Assembly: GCA_017643215.1 (NCBI GenBank)
Contig: JAEPNV010000002.1
Coordinates: 124,001 to 188,000 of the forward strand
Reading direction: 5' to 3'
Origin: Roseibium sp.
Lineage (GTDB): Bacteria > Pseudomonadota > Alphaproteobacteria > Rhizobiales > Stappiaceae
DNA length: 64,000 nucleotides
Positions 9,513-19,786 of the stretch are shown here, in pieces. Below the pieces are notes generated by a model. It did no database searches and was not told where the DNA came from. It worked only from the letters and a program-made list of their open reading frames with translations. Within the stretch, counting starts at the first letter, position 1. Every line of letters starts with the position of its first letter. Made by a program: the position numbers and the translations under genes.

Positions 9513-10766
9513 TCAGACCGGCTTTAAAAGAACATGCTTTTTCTTGCCAAGAGACAGCTTGATGATGCCGTCGGCTGTGACATCCTGAAGTGACAACAGC
9601 CGTTTGTCATCGCGTTCGCCAAGATCGTTGACCTTGACGGCGCCGCCCTTGATACTGCGCCGCACTTCACCGTTGGAGGCACACAGGCCCGCCAGCACGA
9701 ATGCGGTCAGTACGCCGAGGCCGTTCTCCAGTTCGCCGCTTGAGACTTCAACCGTTGGAAGCCCGGCCGCGGTCTGTCCTTCCTCGAACGCCTTGCGTGC
9801 TGTTTCGGTGGCCCCTTCCGCCTTTTCGCGGCCATGCAACATGGCTGTCGCCTCGGTGGCGAGGACCTTCTTCGCCTCGTTGATTTCCGACCCTTCAAGC
9901 GCAGCCAGCCTGTCGATCTCTGGCATGGGCAGGACGGTGAACAGCTTCAAAAACCGCCCGACATCGGCGTCCTCGGTGTTTCGCCAGTACTGCCAGTAGT
10001 CGTAGACGGACAACTGCTCTTCATTCAGCCACACCGCGCCGTCGGCGGTCTTGCCCATTTTTGCGCCTGACGCGGTCGTCAGAAGAGGTGAGGTGAGCGC
10101 AAAAGTCTCCACGCTTTCCAGCCGCCGGACAAGATCCGTGCCGGAGAGGATGTTGCCCCATTGGTCCGATCCGCCCATCTGCAGACGGCAACCGGTCCGC
10201 CGGTAAAGCTCCAGATAGTCGTAGCCCTGCAGCAGCATGTAGTTGAACTCCAGGAACGAAAGGTGATGCTCGCGTTCCAGCCGGAGCCGCACGGAATCGC
10301 GCTGGATCATCTGGTTGACGGAAAAATGCCGGCCGATCTCCCGAAGAAAGTCGACGTAATTGAGCGACAAAAGCCAGTCCGCGTTGTCGAGCATCACGGC
10401 GTCGTTTGGTCCGTCGCCGAAGGTCAGCAGCTTCTCAAACACACGCTTGATGCCGGCCTTGTTGTCCTCGATCAGGTCCGGTGTCAGCATTTTCCGGCTC
10501 TCGTCCTTTCCGGACGGATCGCCGACGCGTGTGGTGCCGCCGCCCATCAGCGCGATCGGGCGGTGGCCGGTTTGCTGAAACCAGTACAGCATCATGATCT
10601 GGACGAGCGAGCCCACGTGAAGGCTCGGTGCGGTGCAGTCAAACCCGATATACGCGGTCACGGTCTCTTTTGAGCACAGCGCGTCCAGGCCTTGAGGATC
10701 CGAGATCTGATGGATGTACCCGCGGTCAGACAGGACCTTCAAAAACTCTGATTTGAACTCGCTCAT
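9513..10766 (-). CDS. tyrS: Tyrosyl-tRNA synthetase
   Basis: Class Ic aminoacyl-tRNA synthetase of 417 residues that charges tRNA-Tyr. The HIGH-type signature is H50-V-G-S in APSLHVGSL. The KMSKS loop reads KMGKT. The C-terminal S4-like RNA-binding domain contains GGAVKVND. Length is normal for the TyrRS-F (bacterial type 1) group. Its leader on the minus strand carries a 7-base perfect inverted repeat at 10790-10810, of unknown role. The gene is divergent from thiE. Confidence 0.97.
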   Translation of the reverse strand: MSEFKSEFLKVLSDRGYIHQISDPQGLDALCSKETVTAYIGFDCTAPSLHVGSLVQIMMLYWFQQTGHRPIALMGGGTTRVGDPSGKDESRKMLTPDLIEDNKAGIKRVFEKLLTFGDGPNDAVMLDNADWLLSLNYVDFLREIGRHFSVNQMIQRDSVRLRLEREHHLSFLEFNYMLLQGYDYLELYRRTGCRLQMGGSDQWGNILSGTDLVRRLESVETFALTSPLLTTASGAKMGKTADGAVWLNEEQLSVYDYWQYWRNTEDADVGRFLKLFTVLPMPEIDRLAALEGSEINEAKKVLATEATAMLHGREKAEGATETARKAFEEGQTAAGLPTVEVSSGELENGLGVLTAFVLAGLCASNGEVRRSIKGGAVKVNDLGERDDKRLLSLQDVTADGIIKLSLGKKKHVLLKPV

Positions 10767-10978
10767 ATTGGATTCCCGTGGACTGTTCCGGCCGCCGCTG
10801 CATGGCGGCCCTCAGGCTCTATACCGTGAATTGTTGGATGTAAATCTCGGCTGTCATCTGATAAGGGCAGGATTGGGTTGGTGCTTTGCCATCCGGCTGC
10901 GCCGCCCAGATACGCTTGGCGGCCGGCATTTGTGTAACACTCAGAAACGCACGCCGCCGTGCCGGGAATCCGTTGGTC

Positions 10979-11584
10979 ATGAAGCTCGATCCGTTTTATC
11001 TCATCATCGACCGCGCCGCCTGGATCGACCGGCTCGGACCGTCCGGTCTTCGTTTCGCGCAGTTGCGGATCAAGAGGGCGGATCCGGGCATTGTTCGCGG
11101 CGAAATCCGGGCCGCGAAAGCGGCTGCGGCCCGGCACGGCGTCACCCTGGTCATCAATGACCACTGGCAGTTGGCGATCGAAGAGCGGTGCGACTGGCTG
11201 CATCTGGGACAGGAGGACTTGGCGGCCGCCGATCTTGATCGAATCCGCGCCGCCGGGCTCAAGTTCGGACTAAGCAGCCATGATGACAGTGAACTCCAGA
11301 CCGCGCTTGATGCCGATCCGGACTACATCGCCCTCGGACCGGTCTTTCCGACAACGGCAAAACAGGTGCCGTTCGCGCCGCAGGGTCTGGAGCGGTTGCG
11401 GACCTGGAAGGAGCGCATCGGCCAGATTCCGTTGGTCGCCATCGGCGGGCTGACGCCCGTGCGGGCGGTGCAGGCGCTGGAACATGGGGCGGACAGCGCC
11501 GCCGTGATCACGGATGTGACCGGAAATGCCGATCCGGTGGCGCGGACGCGGGAGTGGGTCGAAGCGACAGAGACCTGGCGGTGA
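10979..11584 (+). CDS. thiE: Thiamine phosphate synthase
   Basis: TIM-barrel enzyme joining HMP-pyrophosphate and the thiazole phosphate to make thiamine monophosphate in the cytoplasm. About 201 residues from ATG 10979. The N-terminus (MKLDPFYLIIDRAAWIDRL) is the form I associate with alphaproteobacterial ThiE, and the start was chosen on that basis; the frame extends upstream to 10886 without recognisable sequence. Conserved segments include FAQLRIKR, VTLVINDHWQLA, WLHLGQEDL, IALGPVFPTTAK and VAIGGLTP. No TPP riboswitch was recognised upstream. It stands alone between tyrS and the glnA terminator. Confidence 0.9.
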   Translation: MKLDPFYLIIDRAAWIDRLGPSGLRFAQLRIKRADPGIVRGEIRAAKAAAARHGVTLVINDHWQLAIEERCDWLHLGQEDLAAADLDRIRAAGLKFGLSSHDDSELQTALDADPDYIALGPVFPTTAKQVPFAPQGLERLRTWKERIGQIPLVAIGGLTPVRAVQALEHGADSAAVITDVTGNADPVARTREWVEATETWR

Positions 11585-11618
11585 CCAAGGCCCATTGGCC
11601 TTTAACTGTGTAAACCCA

Positions 11619-11647
11619 AAAAGGCCGGGCGAAGTGCCCGGCCTTTT
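11619..11647. terminator. Bidirectional intrinsic terminator, thiE / glnA
   Basis: Perfect stem AAAAGGCCGGGC with loop GAAGT and complementary GCCCGGCCTTTT. A-tract and T-tract flank the stem on both sides, so it can terminate thiE on the plus strand and glnA on the minus strand. Confidence 0.92.
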
Positions 11648-11668
11648 CTGTTTGAACGCGTGATGCGG

Positions 11669-13078
11669 TCAGACCGAGTAGTACATGTCGAACTCGACCG
11701 GATGCGGGGTCATTTCGAACCGCTCGACTTCTTCCATCTTCAACTCGATGTAGGCGTCGATCTGGTCGTCATCGAACACACCGCCGGCTTTCAGGAACTC
11801 GCGATCGGCATCAAGGGTCTCAAGCGCCTCACGCAGCGAGCCGCAGACCGTGGCGATTTCCGCCAATTCTTCCGCCGGCAGGTCGTAAAGGTTCTTGTCC
11901 ATGGCATCGCCCGGATGGATCTTGTTCTTGATGCCATCGAGCCCGGCCATGAGCATTGCGGCGAAGGCCAGGTACGGGTTGGCGGTCGGATCCGGGAAGC
12001 GCACCTCGATCCGCTTCGCCTTCGGCGATGCGGTGAACGGGATACGGCAGGAGGCCGACCGGTTGCGCGACGAATAGGCCAGAAGGACCGGAGCCTCATA
12101 ACCCGGGACCAGGCGCTTGTAGGAGTTGGTCGACGGGTTGGTGAAGGCGTTCAGTGCCTTGGCATGCTTCAAGATGCCGCCGATGTAAAACAGGCAGGTC
12201 TCGGACAGGTCCGCATAAAGGTTGCCGGCAAAGACCGGATCGCCGTCTTTCCAGATCGATTGATGGCAGTGCATGCCCGTGCCGTTGTCGCCAAAGACCG
12301 GCTTCGGCATGAAGGTTGCGGTCTTGCCGTAGGCGTGCGCGACCTGATGCACAACGTATTTGTAGACCTGCATGTTGTCGGCACACTTGGTCAGCGTGTC
12401 GAACTTCATGCCAAGCTCGTGCTGTGCGGCAGCAACTTCGTGGTGATGCTTTTCGGTCGGAACACCCATGTCGCCCATGACGGACAGCATTTCGGAGCGG
12501 ATGTCCTGCGCGCTGTCGACCGGCGGAACCGGGAAGTATCCGCCCTTCGTGCGCGGGCGGTGGCCGAGATTGCCGGTTTCGTATTCAGATCCCATGTTGG
12601 ACGGCAGTTCAGTGCTGTCCAGCACGAAGCCGGTGTTGTACGGATCCGCGGAGAACCGGACGTCGTCGAACATGAAGAACTCGGCTTCCGGGCCGAAGAA
12701 GATCGTGTCGCCCACGCCCGATGCCTTCACATAGGCTTCGGCCTTCTTGGCGGTCATACGCGGGTCGCGATTGTAGCCTTCGCCGGTGATCGGATCGACA
12801 ATGTCGCAGAAGACAGCCATCGTGGACTGGGCAAAGAACGGATCGACATGCGCCGATTCCGGATCCAGGATCAACATCATGTCGGATTCGTTGATGGCTT
12901 TCCAGCCGGCGATCGAAGAGCCATCGAAGGCCACGCCTTCGGCAAACATGTCTTCATCGACCAGAGCAGCATCCATGGTGACGTGCTGCATCTTGCCCCG
13001 AGGGTCGGTGAAACGCAGGTCCACGAACTTGACGTCCTTGTCCTGAATCTCCTTCAGCACTTCAGCGGCTGTTGTCAT
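11669..13078 (-). CDS. glnA: Glutamine synthetase type I
   Basis: Dodecameric ATP-dependent ligase making glutamine from glutamate and ammonia, 469 residues. GSI-beta features are present: the MQHVTMDA and [11 protein letters not shown] substrate region, [10 protein letters not shown], and near residue 398 the adenylylation-site sequence NLYDLPAEE, whose tyrosine is modified by GlnE in proteobacteria. It lies downstream of glnB on the same strand with a 131-base spacer. The ribosome-binding site AAGGGA (minus strand, 13088-13093) lies in the loop of a short inverted repeat (13083-13087 with 13101-13105), which could modulate initiation. A strong terminator follows the gene. Confidence 0.98.
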   Translation of the reverse strand: MTTAAEVLKEIQDKDVKFVDLRFTDPRGKMQHVTMDAALVDEDMFAEGVAFDGSSIAGWKAINESDMMLILDPESAHVDPFFAQSTMAVFCDIVDPITGEGYNRDPRMTAKKAEAYVKASGVGDTIFFGPEAEFFMFDDVRFSADPYNTGFVLDSTELPSNMGSEYETGNLGHRPRTKGGYFPVPPVDSAQDIRSEMLSVMGDMGVPTEKHHHEVAAAQHELGMKFDTLTKCADNMQVYKYVVHQVAHAYGKTATFMPKPVFGDNGTGMHCHQSIWKDGDPVFAGNLYADLSETCLFYIGGILKHAKALNAFTNPSTNSYKRLVPGYEAPVLLAYSSRNRSASCRIPFTASPKAKRIEVRFPDPTANPYLAFAAMLMAGLDGIKNKIHPGDAMDKNLYDLPAEELAEIATVCGSLREALETLDADREFLKAGGVFDDDQIDAYIELKMEEVERFEMTPHPVEFDMYYSV

Positions 13079-13209
13079 GTTTGTTCATCCCTTTTTTGTG
13101 TGAACGTTTGGGTTTTGGGCCGGTCGGCCGGATTGCTCACAATTGATTGGCATCCGGCAGGACCAGGCATGAGGTGAGGATTGCGTGAAAGGACCCGATA
13201 GCGGGCAAA

Positions 13210-13903
<694 letters not shown>

Positions 13904-15424
13904 TTGTCGGCGGCCGCAGACAATGAGCGCGCAGGGTTAGCTCTGCTGACGCCCACTGAAATGGGCCGGGCGGACCAACTGACGATCGATGCGGGGACCC
14001 CCGGGATCGAGTTGATGGAGCGGGCCGGTTCCTTGGTTGCGGACGCGGTGCGCCGAAAGGAGCCGTCCGGCGGACGGGTGTTAATCCTGTGCGGCCCCGG
14101 CAACAACGGCGGCGACGGATTTGTCGCCGCGCGGTTGCTCAAATCAGCGGGATACGAGATCGATGTTTGGTTGCTGGGCCAGCCGGACCGCTTGGCCGGA
14201 GATGCCCGCCTGGCTTTCGAGGCCATGGGCACCGAGGATGTCCTGGCCGAAGACGCCGACATTGAGATGGAGCTCAACCGGTGCACAGTCGTCGTGGACG
14301 CGTTGTTCGGCGCGGGTCTCGACCGGCCCTTGAAGGGTCAGGCGCTCGGCGTCGTGGAAAAGGTGAATGCCGCGAAATGCCCGGTGGTCAGCGTCGATCT
14401 GCCCTCCGGGATCAACGGGGCCAGCGGCAAGGTCATGGGTGCGGCGATCAAGGCGCAGGAAACCGTGACCTTTTTCCGCCTCAAGCCCGGCCATCTGCTG
14501 GCACCGGGGCGGTTTCACTGTGGACCGGTGGTATGTGGACAGATCGGCATACCGGCCGCTGTCCTTACCGAGATTTCGCCGAAAGCGTTCTGGAACGCGC
14601 CTGCGCTTTGGCAGGATTGCTGGCGGGGACCAAGGCCCGGCGGCCACAAATATGACCGTGGCCATGCGGTTGTGTTCAGTGGCGGCATGACGACAACGGG
14701 GGCAGCACGTCTGGCGGCGGGCGCGGCCCTTCGTGCCGGGGCCGGATTGGTGACGGTCGGATCACCGCCGAACGCCGTTTTGGCGCATGCGGCGCATTTG
14801 ACGGCGGTGATGTTGCAATCAGTCGATGGCGCCGACGGCATTTCGGCGATGTTGTCCGATCCGCGATTGAACGCCGCCCTGATCGGACCCGGTTTCGGGG
14901 TTGGCGAGGCATGCCGGGCGGCGACCGAGGCGATTTTGAATGCCGGTTGCGCCAGTGTGCTCGATGCTGATGCGCTGACCAGTTTCGAAAACGAACCGGA
15001 CCAATTGTTTCGGGCGATCGACGACGCGTCCGACGAGGTCGTGCTCACCCCGCACGCCGGCGAGTTCGCCCGGTTGTTTCCGGACCTGGCTTCGATGGAC
15101 AAACTTGCCGCTGCGCGCTGCGCCGCTGACCGCAGCCAGGCGGTTATCGTGTTGAAGGGCGCCGATACCGTGATTGCCGCGCCGGGCGGTGTTGCGGCAC
15201 TCAACGACAATGCACCGCCATGGCTTGCAACGGCCGGATCCGGGGACGTGCTGGCAGGGATCGTGACCGGTCTTTTGGCGCAGGCGTTACCGGCATTCGA
15301 GGCCGCATCCATGGGCGTGTGGCTTCATGGCGCGGCCGGCGCGGCCGCCGGGCCCGGATTGATTGCCGAAGACCTTTGCCCAGCGCTGAGAAAGGTGATT
15401 GGCGACCTTGTGGACAAATCCTAG
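13904..15424 (+). CDS. nnr: Bifunctional NAD(P)H-hydrate epimerase/dehydratase
   Basis: Metabolite-repair enzyme of 506 residues. The N-terminal YjeF_N half (about 1-215) epimerises damaged NAD(P)HX and carries the motif GPGNNGGDGFVAARLL. The C-terminal carbohydrate-kinase-like half (about 230-505) is the ADP-dependent dehydratase with TAGSGDVLAGIVTGLL. The start is TTG at 13904, chosen because a strong GGAGG element (13893-13897) sits at the right distance and no in-frame ATG precedes the conserved LLTPTEMGRADQL. In many proteobacteria the two activities are fused as here. Confidence 0.92.
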   Translation: MSAAADNERAGLALLTPTEMGRADQLTIDAGTPGIELMERAGSLVADAVRRKEPSGGRVLILCGPGNNGGDGFVAARLLKSAGYEIDVWLLGQPDRLAGDARLAFEAMGTEDVLAEDADIEMELNRCTVVVDALFGAGLDRPLKGQALGVVEKVNAAKCPVVSVDLPSGINGASGKVMGAAIKAQETVTFFRLKPGHLLAPGRFHCGPVVCGQIGIPAAVLTEISPKAFWNAPALWQDCWRGPRPGGHKYDRGHAVVFSGGMTTTGAARLAAGAALRAGAGLVTVGSPPNAVLAHAAHLTAVMLQSVDGADGISAMLSDPRLNAALIGPGFGVGEACRAATEAILNAGCASVLDADALTSFENEPDQLFRAIDDASDEVVLTPHAGEFARLFPDLASMDKLAAARCAADRSQAVIVLKGADTVIAAPGGVAALNDNAPPWLATAGSGDVLAGIVTGLLAQALPAFEAASMGVWLHGAAGAAAGPGLIAEDLCPALRKVIGDLVDKS

Positions 15425-15454
15425 CTGCGGCGCGCCAAAAAACGTCATTTGTCC

Positions 15455-15483
15455 TTTAAAGCTCAAAAACCCGGTGCTATAGA
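15455..15483 (+). promoter_or_regulatory. Promoter of tRNA-Leu
   Basis: TTTAAA at 15455-15460, a 17-base spacer and TATAGA at 15478-15483. Predicted initiation near 15490 gives a leader of about 27 bases before the tRNA. It matches a housekeeping sigma-70 layout with 4/6 and 5/6 consensus bases. Confidence 0.5.
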
Positions 15484-15516
15484 GGCCGCGCCCCGGGTTC
15501 GGGCCGACCGGCCATT

Positions 15517-15601
15517 GCGGGCGTGGTGGAACTGGTAGACACGCCAGATTTAGGTTCTGGTGGCGCAAGCCGTGGGGGTTCAAGTCCCTCCGCCCGCACC
15601 A
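15517..15601 (+). tRNA. tRNA-Leu(TAG)
   Basis: An 85-base class II tRNA with encoded CCA. The acceptor stem GCGGGCG pairs with CGCCCGC at 15591-15597. The anticodon stem CCAGA/TCTGG holds the loop TTTAGGT, giving anticodon TAG for CUA codons. A long variable arm (TGGCGCAAGCCGT) and the T-arm GGGGGTTCAAGTCCCTC are clear. Confidence 0.97.
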
Positions 15602-15727
15602 TGTCCCAACGGTCCCATGGCCCGTCAAGCGGTGCGTCAAGGCGACCGCCGCCGGCAGACCGGGATACGGAATTTCATAAAAACACTTGGAACGGGGCGT
15701 TCCATACCGAGGACGAAGCAAAACACC

Positions 15728-17077
15728 ATGCAGGTCACTGAAACCCTCGCCGAGGGCCTCAAGCGAGAGCTGAAAATCGACATTCCCGCCGGCGATTTGG
15801 CCACAAAGCTCGACGCGTATATGGACGATTTGAAGTCGAAGGCGCAGATCAAGGGCTTTCGTCCGGGAAAAGTGCCGGTTGGACATCTGAAAAAGCTCTA
15901 CGGTCGTCAGGCGATGGCCGAAATCCTGTCGAGCACGATCCAGGAAACCAGCCAGAAGGCGATTGAGGAGCGCGAGGAGCGTCCGGCGCTGACGCCGGAA
16001 ATCGATCTGCCGGATGACGACGCGGAAAAGATCCTGGCCGGCGATGCGGATCTGTCATTCAAGATGTCCTATGACGTGTTGCCCGATTTCGAGTTGATCG
16101 ATTTTTCGACCATCGAAATCGAGCGGCCGGTTGTTGAAGTCGACGACACCGAGGTTGACGAGCGCGTTACGGAAATCGCGCAAAACAACAAGCCGTTCAA
16201 TGAAAAGGACGGTGCTGCCGAGGACGGCGACCGGGTCACCATGTCCTATGTCGGCAAGATCGACGGAGAGCCTTTTGAGGGCGGCGCCGACGAGGATGGC
16301 CAGTTGGTGCTCGGGTCCGGGCAGTTCATCCCCGGCTTTGAGGAGCAGCTGGTCGGTATCAAGGCGGGTGAGGAAAAAACGATCGATGTGACGTTCCCCG
16401 AAGACTATCCGGCCAAGCACCTTGCGGGTAAAACAGCACAATTCGACATTGTCGCGAAAGAAGTGGCCGCGCCCGGCGAAGCGGTGGTGGATGATGAATT
16501 TGCATCATCGCTCGGCATGGAATCGCTGGACAAGCTCAAGGACGTTATCCGAGGCCAGATCGAGAGCCAGTTCGGCGCAATGACCCGCCAGAAGGTCAAA
16601 CGTGAACTCCTGGATAAGCTGGATGAGATCTACACGTTCGATCTTCCCGAGGGCCTGTTGAACTCGGAGGCCGACATCGTCTGGCGCCAGGTCGAAGAAG
16701 ACATGAAGCGCAACGAAAAGACGTTCGAGGACGAAGGCACGACCGAGGAAGCGGCTCGCGAAGACTATCGCAAGATCGCCGAACGCCGCGTGCGCCTCGG
16801 ACTGGTTCTGTCTGAAATCGGCGACAAGAACAGCATCCAGGTGACGGACGAGGAAATGCAGCGCGCGCTTTACGAGCGTGTGCGTCAATTCCCCGGACAA
16901 GAACAGCAGGTGTTTGAGTTTTACAAGAACAACCAGCAGGCCATCGCATCGCTTCGGGCGCCGATCTACGAGGAAAAGGTGGTCGATTTCATTTTGGAAC
17001 TGGCCAAGGTGAACGACAAGACGGTCAGCAAGGACGAGCTTGAAAAGCTCGTTGCCGAGGATGATGACGATGCGTAA
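15728..17077 (+). CDS. tig: Trigger factor
   Basis: Ribosome-associated chaperone and peptidyl-prolyl isomerase, 449 residues, acidic C-terminus. The N-terminal ribosome-docking signature is GFRPGKVPVGHLKKLYG. A central FKBP-type PPIase domain (about 160-245) includes VTMSYVGKIDGEPFEGG and LVLGSGQFIPGFE. The C-terminal helical chaperone domain follows. The ATG at 15728 begins the conserved MQVTETLAEGLKRE; an upstream extension of the frame runs into the tRNA gene and is not coding. It starts the protein-quality block tig-clpP-clpX-lon-hup. Confidence 0.97.
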   Translation: MQVTETLAEGLKRELKIDIPAGDLATKLDAYMDDLKSKAQIKGFRPGKVPVGHLKKLYGRQAMAEILSSTIQETSQKAIEEREERPALTPEIDLPDDDAEKILAGDADLSFKMSYDVLPDFELIDFSTIEIERPVVEVDDTEVDERVTEIAQNNKPFNEKDGAAEDGDRVTMSYVGKIDGEPFEGGADEDGQLVLGSGQFIPGFEEQLVGIKAGEEKTIDVTFPEDYPAKHLAGKTAQFDIVAKEVAAPGEAVVDDEFASSLGMESLDKLKDVIRGQIESQFGAMTRQKVKRELLDKLDEIYTFDLPEGLLNSEADIVWRQVEEDMKRNEKTFEDEGTTEEAAREDYRKIAERRVRLGLVLSEIGDKNSIQVTDEEMQRALYERVRQFPGQEQQVFEFYKNNQQAIASLRAPIYEEKVVDFILELAKVNDKTVSKDELEKLVAEDDDDA

Positions 17078-17304
17078 GCCTGTCCGTCCAACACAATTTG
17101 GATGGGCACGGCAGCAGATTTAACCTTGCATTCACGCCGTGCCTGTCATCCCTTTGCGAATGAGGCGACATCCCTTATGTATGGGCTGTCGCTTTTTTCA
17201 CCTGAGTACCGGGCTTTGATCGCCGCCTGTGCGCGGCCGGCGGGGCGTCGGTTCGTTTTTGGACGGCGTTGTCCAAGTGTCCTCTCGAAGAATATGGATA
17301 AGGT

Positions 17305-17940
17305 ATGAAGGATCCTGTCGATATCTACATGAACACTCTCGTCCCCATGGTCGTGGAGCAGACCAATCGGGGGGAGCGGGCCTTCGATATCTATTCGCGC
17401 CTTTTAAAAGAGCGCATTATATTTCTGACCGGGCCCATTGAAGATCATCTTGCCGCGCTCGTCAGTGCGCAGCTTTTGTATCTGGAGGCTGACAATCCCT
17501 CCAAGGAGATCGCCCTATATATCAATTCGCCGGGCGGTCTTGTCACATCCGGGCTTGCGATTTACGACACGATGCAGTTCATCCGGCCAGCGATTTCGAC
17601 GCTGTGCATCGGTCAGGCCGCATCGATGGGTTCGCTCCTGCTTGCGGCTGGAGAAAAGGACATGCGCTTTTCCCTGCCAAACGCGCGCGTCATGGTACAC
17701 CAGCCGTCCGGCGGCTTTCGCGGCCAGGCGGCCGATATCATGCTGCATGCCCAGGAAATCCTCGCCATGAAACGGCGATTGAACGAGATCTATGTCAAGC
17801 ACACCGGCCAGAGCCTTGACGATGTCGAAGAAGCGCTTGAACGCGACAACTTCATGACGGCCGAAAAGGCAAAGGAATTTGGAATCATAGACAGCGTCAT
17901 CAGTGACCGCGCCAGTCTGGGGAATGAATCCGAGCGCTAA
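17305..17940 (+). CDS. clpP: ATP-dependent Clp protease proteolytic subunit
   Basis: Serine protease that forms the tetradecameric chamber of ClpXP/ClpAP; 211 residues. The catalytic serine is Ser107 in [11 protein letters not shown] and the histidine is His132 in VMVHQPSGG. The glycine-rich strand [18 protein letters not shown] is conserved. Upstream are 227 bases without a gene. clpX follows after about 255 bases, suggesting that clpX can have its own promoter. Confidence 0.98.
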   Translation: MKDPVDIYMNTLVPMVVEQTNRGERAFDIYSRLLKERIIFLTGPIEDHLAALVSAQLLYLEADNPSKEIALYINSPGGLVTSGLAIYDTMQFIRPAISTLCIGQAASMGSLLLAAGEKDMRFSLPNARVMVHQPSGGFRGQAADIMLHAQEILAMKRRLNEIYVKHTGQSLDDVEEALERDNFMTAEKAKEFGIIDSVISDRASLGNESER

Positions 17941-18195
17941 AATGTCCAGCATGAAAGGGCGGAACGGCCGTCAAAACGGTCGAAACCCTTGATTTGTGCC
18001 GGATTTCACCTTCGCCTTAAACCTATGTTGATTTTTACTGGCGAAGCATGGTCACATTGAAATGATGGAAAACAAACGCCCCCGGGCATTCCATCGATCG
18101 GCGATCGGCCTAAATTGGGCCTGGTCCGGAAAGAAATGGGGAGACTGGCCTCGGCTTCGGGGTTAAGCTCTTCCAGAGACTACGGGGTTGATTAC

Positions 18196-19461
18196 ATGAC
18201 AAAGGCCAGCGGCAGCGATTCTAAGAATACGCTTTACTGCTCCTTTTGCGGCAAGAGCCAGCACGAGGTTCGCAAGCTGATCGCCGGCCCGACGGTTTTC
18301 ATATGTGATGAATGTGTCGAGCTGTGCATGGACATCATCCGCGAGGAAAACAAGTCCTCGCTGGTGAAATCGCGGGATGGCATCCCGACGCCTCAGGAGA
18401 TCCGCAACGTTCTCGATGATTATGTCATCGGACAGGCGAGTGCGAAGAAGGTTCTCTCCGTCGCCGTTCATAATCATTACAAGCGCTTGAACCACGCCTC
18501 GAAGAACAACGACGTGGAACTGGCCAAGTCCAACATCTTGTTGGTCGGGCCGACCGGCTGCGGCAAAACGCTGCTCGCTCAAACGCTCGCGCGCATCCTC
18601 GATGTGCCCTTCACCATGGCCGACGCGACCACGCTGACGGAAGCCGGCTATGTCGGTGAGGATGTCGAGAACATCATTTTGAAGCTGCTGCAGGCGGCGG
18701 ACTATAATGTCGAGCGCGCCCAGCGCGGCATCGTTTACATCGACGAGGTCGACAAGATCAGCCGCAAGGCCGACAATCCCTCGATCACCCGGGATGTGTC
18801 CGGTGAGGGCGTTCAACAGGCCCTATTGAAGATCATGGAAGGCACCGTCGCCTCCGTGCCGCCGCAGGGCGGCCGCAAGCATCCGCAGCAGGAGTTCCTC
18901 CAGGTCGACACGACGAACATCCTGTTCATCTGTGGTGGCGCGTTCGCCGGTCTGGACAAGATCATTTCCGACCGGGGTACACAGACATCGATCGGCTTCA
19001 AAGCCAAGGTCGAAGCGCCGGAAGACCGCCGCATTGGCGAGTTGTTTTCCGAGCTCGAGCCTGAGGATCTTCTCAAATTCGGCCTGATCCCCGAATTTGT
19101 CGGCCGTCTCCCGGTCATCGCGACGCTTGAGGATCTTGATGAGGATGCGTTGGTGACGATCCTCACGGAACCGAAAAACGCTCTGGTCAAACAGTATCAG
19201 CGGCTGTTCGAAATGGAGCAGGTCGAGCTGTCGTTCCACGAGGACGCGCTGAAAGCCATTGCCCGCAAAGCGATCGAGCGCAAGACCGGCGCCCGCGGCC
19301 TGCGGTCGATCCTCGAAGCGATTCTTCTTGATACCATGTATGAGCTGCCCGGCTTAAAGGGCGTCAAGGAAGTGGTGATTTCACCGGAAGTGGTTGAGGG
19401 CAAGGCGCGGCCGCTTTACATCTACGAAGACCGGGAAGAAAGCTCCGCGACCAGCGCTTGA
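18196..19461 (+). CDS. clpX: ATP-dependent Clp protease ATPase subunit ClpX
   Basis: AAA+ unfoldase that recognises substrates and feeds ClpP, 421 residues from ATG 18196. The N-terminal zinc finger has CSFCGK and CDECVELC. Walker A is [10 protein letters not shown], Walker B is [11 protein letters not shown], and the pore loop segment GYVGEDVEN is present. The frame is open upstream to 18115, but the family start is [20 protein letters not shown], which fixes the start. Confidence 0.98.
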   Translation: MTKASGSDSKNTLYCSFCGKSQHEVRKLIAGPTVFICDECVELCMDIIREENKSSLVKSRDGIPTPQEIRNVLDDYVIGQASAKKVLSVAVHNHYKRLNHASKNNDVELAKSNILLVGPTGCGKTLLAQTLARILDVPFTMADATTLTEAGYVGEDVENIILKLLQAADYNVERAQRGIVYIDEVDKISRKADNPSITRDVSGEGVQQALLKIMEGTVASVPPQGGRKHPQQEFLQVDTTNILFICGGAFAGLDKIISDRGTQTSIGFKAKVEAPEDRRIGELFSELEPEDLLKFGLIPEFVGRLPVIATLEDLDEDALVTILTEPKNALVKQYQRLFEMEQVELSFHEDALKAIARKAIERKTGARGLRSILEAILLDTMYELPGLKGVKEVVISPEVVEGKARPLYIYEDREESSATSA

Positions 19462-19489
19462 GGGTTTGCCGCGGTAATCAGAACGTGCA

Positions 19490-19518
19490 AAATGCCGCCT
19501 TTCTGGGCGGCATTTTTC
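19490..19518 (+). terminator. Intrinsic terminator after clpX
   Basis: Stem AATGCCGCC (19491-19499) with a 6-base loop and GGCGGCATT (19506-19514), followed by a T-run. It closes the clpX transcript before lon. Confidence 0.9.
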
Positions 19519-19610
19519 GTCAAAGTCGAGATGTTTCCTTGTCTTAATGTGCGGTTTTCCGCCATGTTTTGACTCGTCAACAGGGATTGACCGGGTGCTT
19601 GCCGCCCTGC

Positions 19611-19643
19611 CTTGACACCGGGTGAGCAGGTGTCCACCTATAG
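19611..19643 (+). promoter_or_regulatory. Possible heat-shock-type promoter of lon
   Basis: CTTGAC at 19611-19616 and CCTATAG at 19637-19643, both close to alphaproteobacterial RpoH elements (CTTGAC and CyTAT). The spacing of 20 bases is 2-3 longer than usual. lon is a heat-shock gene in proteobacteria, which motivates the call. The other sequence between 19519 and 19786 shows no gene. Confidence 0.3.
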
Positions 19644-19786
19644 GTTAACGTGACGGCGAAGCGGACTGAGAAACGCCCGAATGGGGTTTTCCGGTTTGGC
19701 CTTGCAAGGCTCCTTCTTGCGGCCGTCCTTGAAGTGCCTGGAACCGCCGCTCTCGGGGGACCGGGCACGCAGCGAAAGGACAAATA

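Noticed and set aside
10767-10978. TPP riboswitch for thiE or T-box-like leader for tyrS
   Set aside because: No conserved thi-box bases were found before thiE, and T-boxes are a Gram-positive feature. Only a 7-base inverted repeat is present.
11660-13177. A 505-codon plus-strand frame opposite glnA
   Set aside because: Complete overlap with glutamine synthetase and low-complexity composition; no ribosome-binding site or family match.
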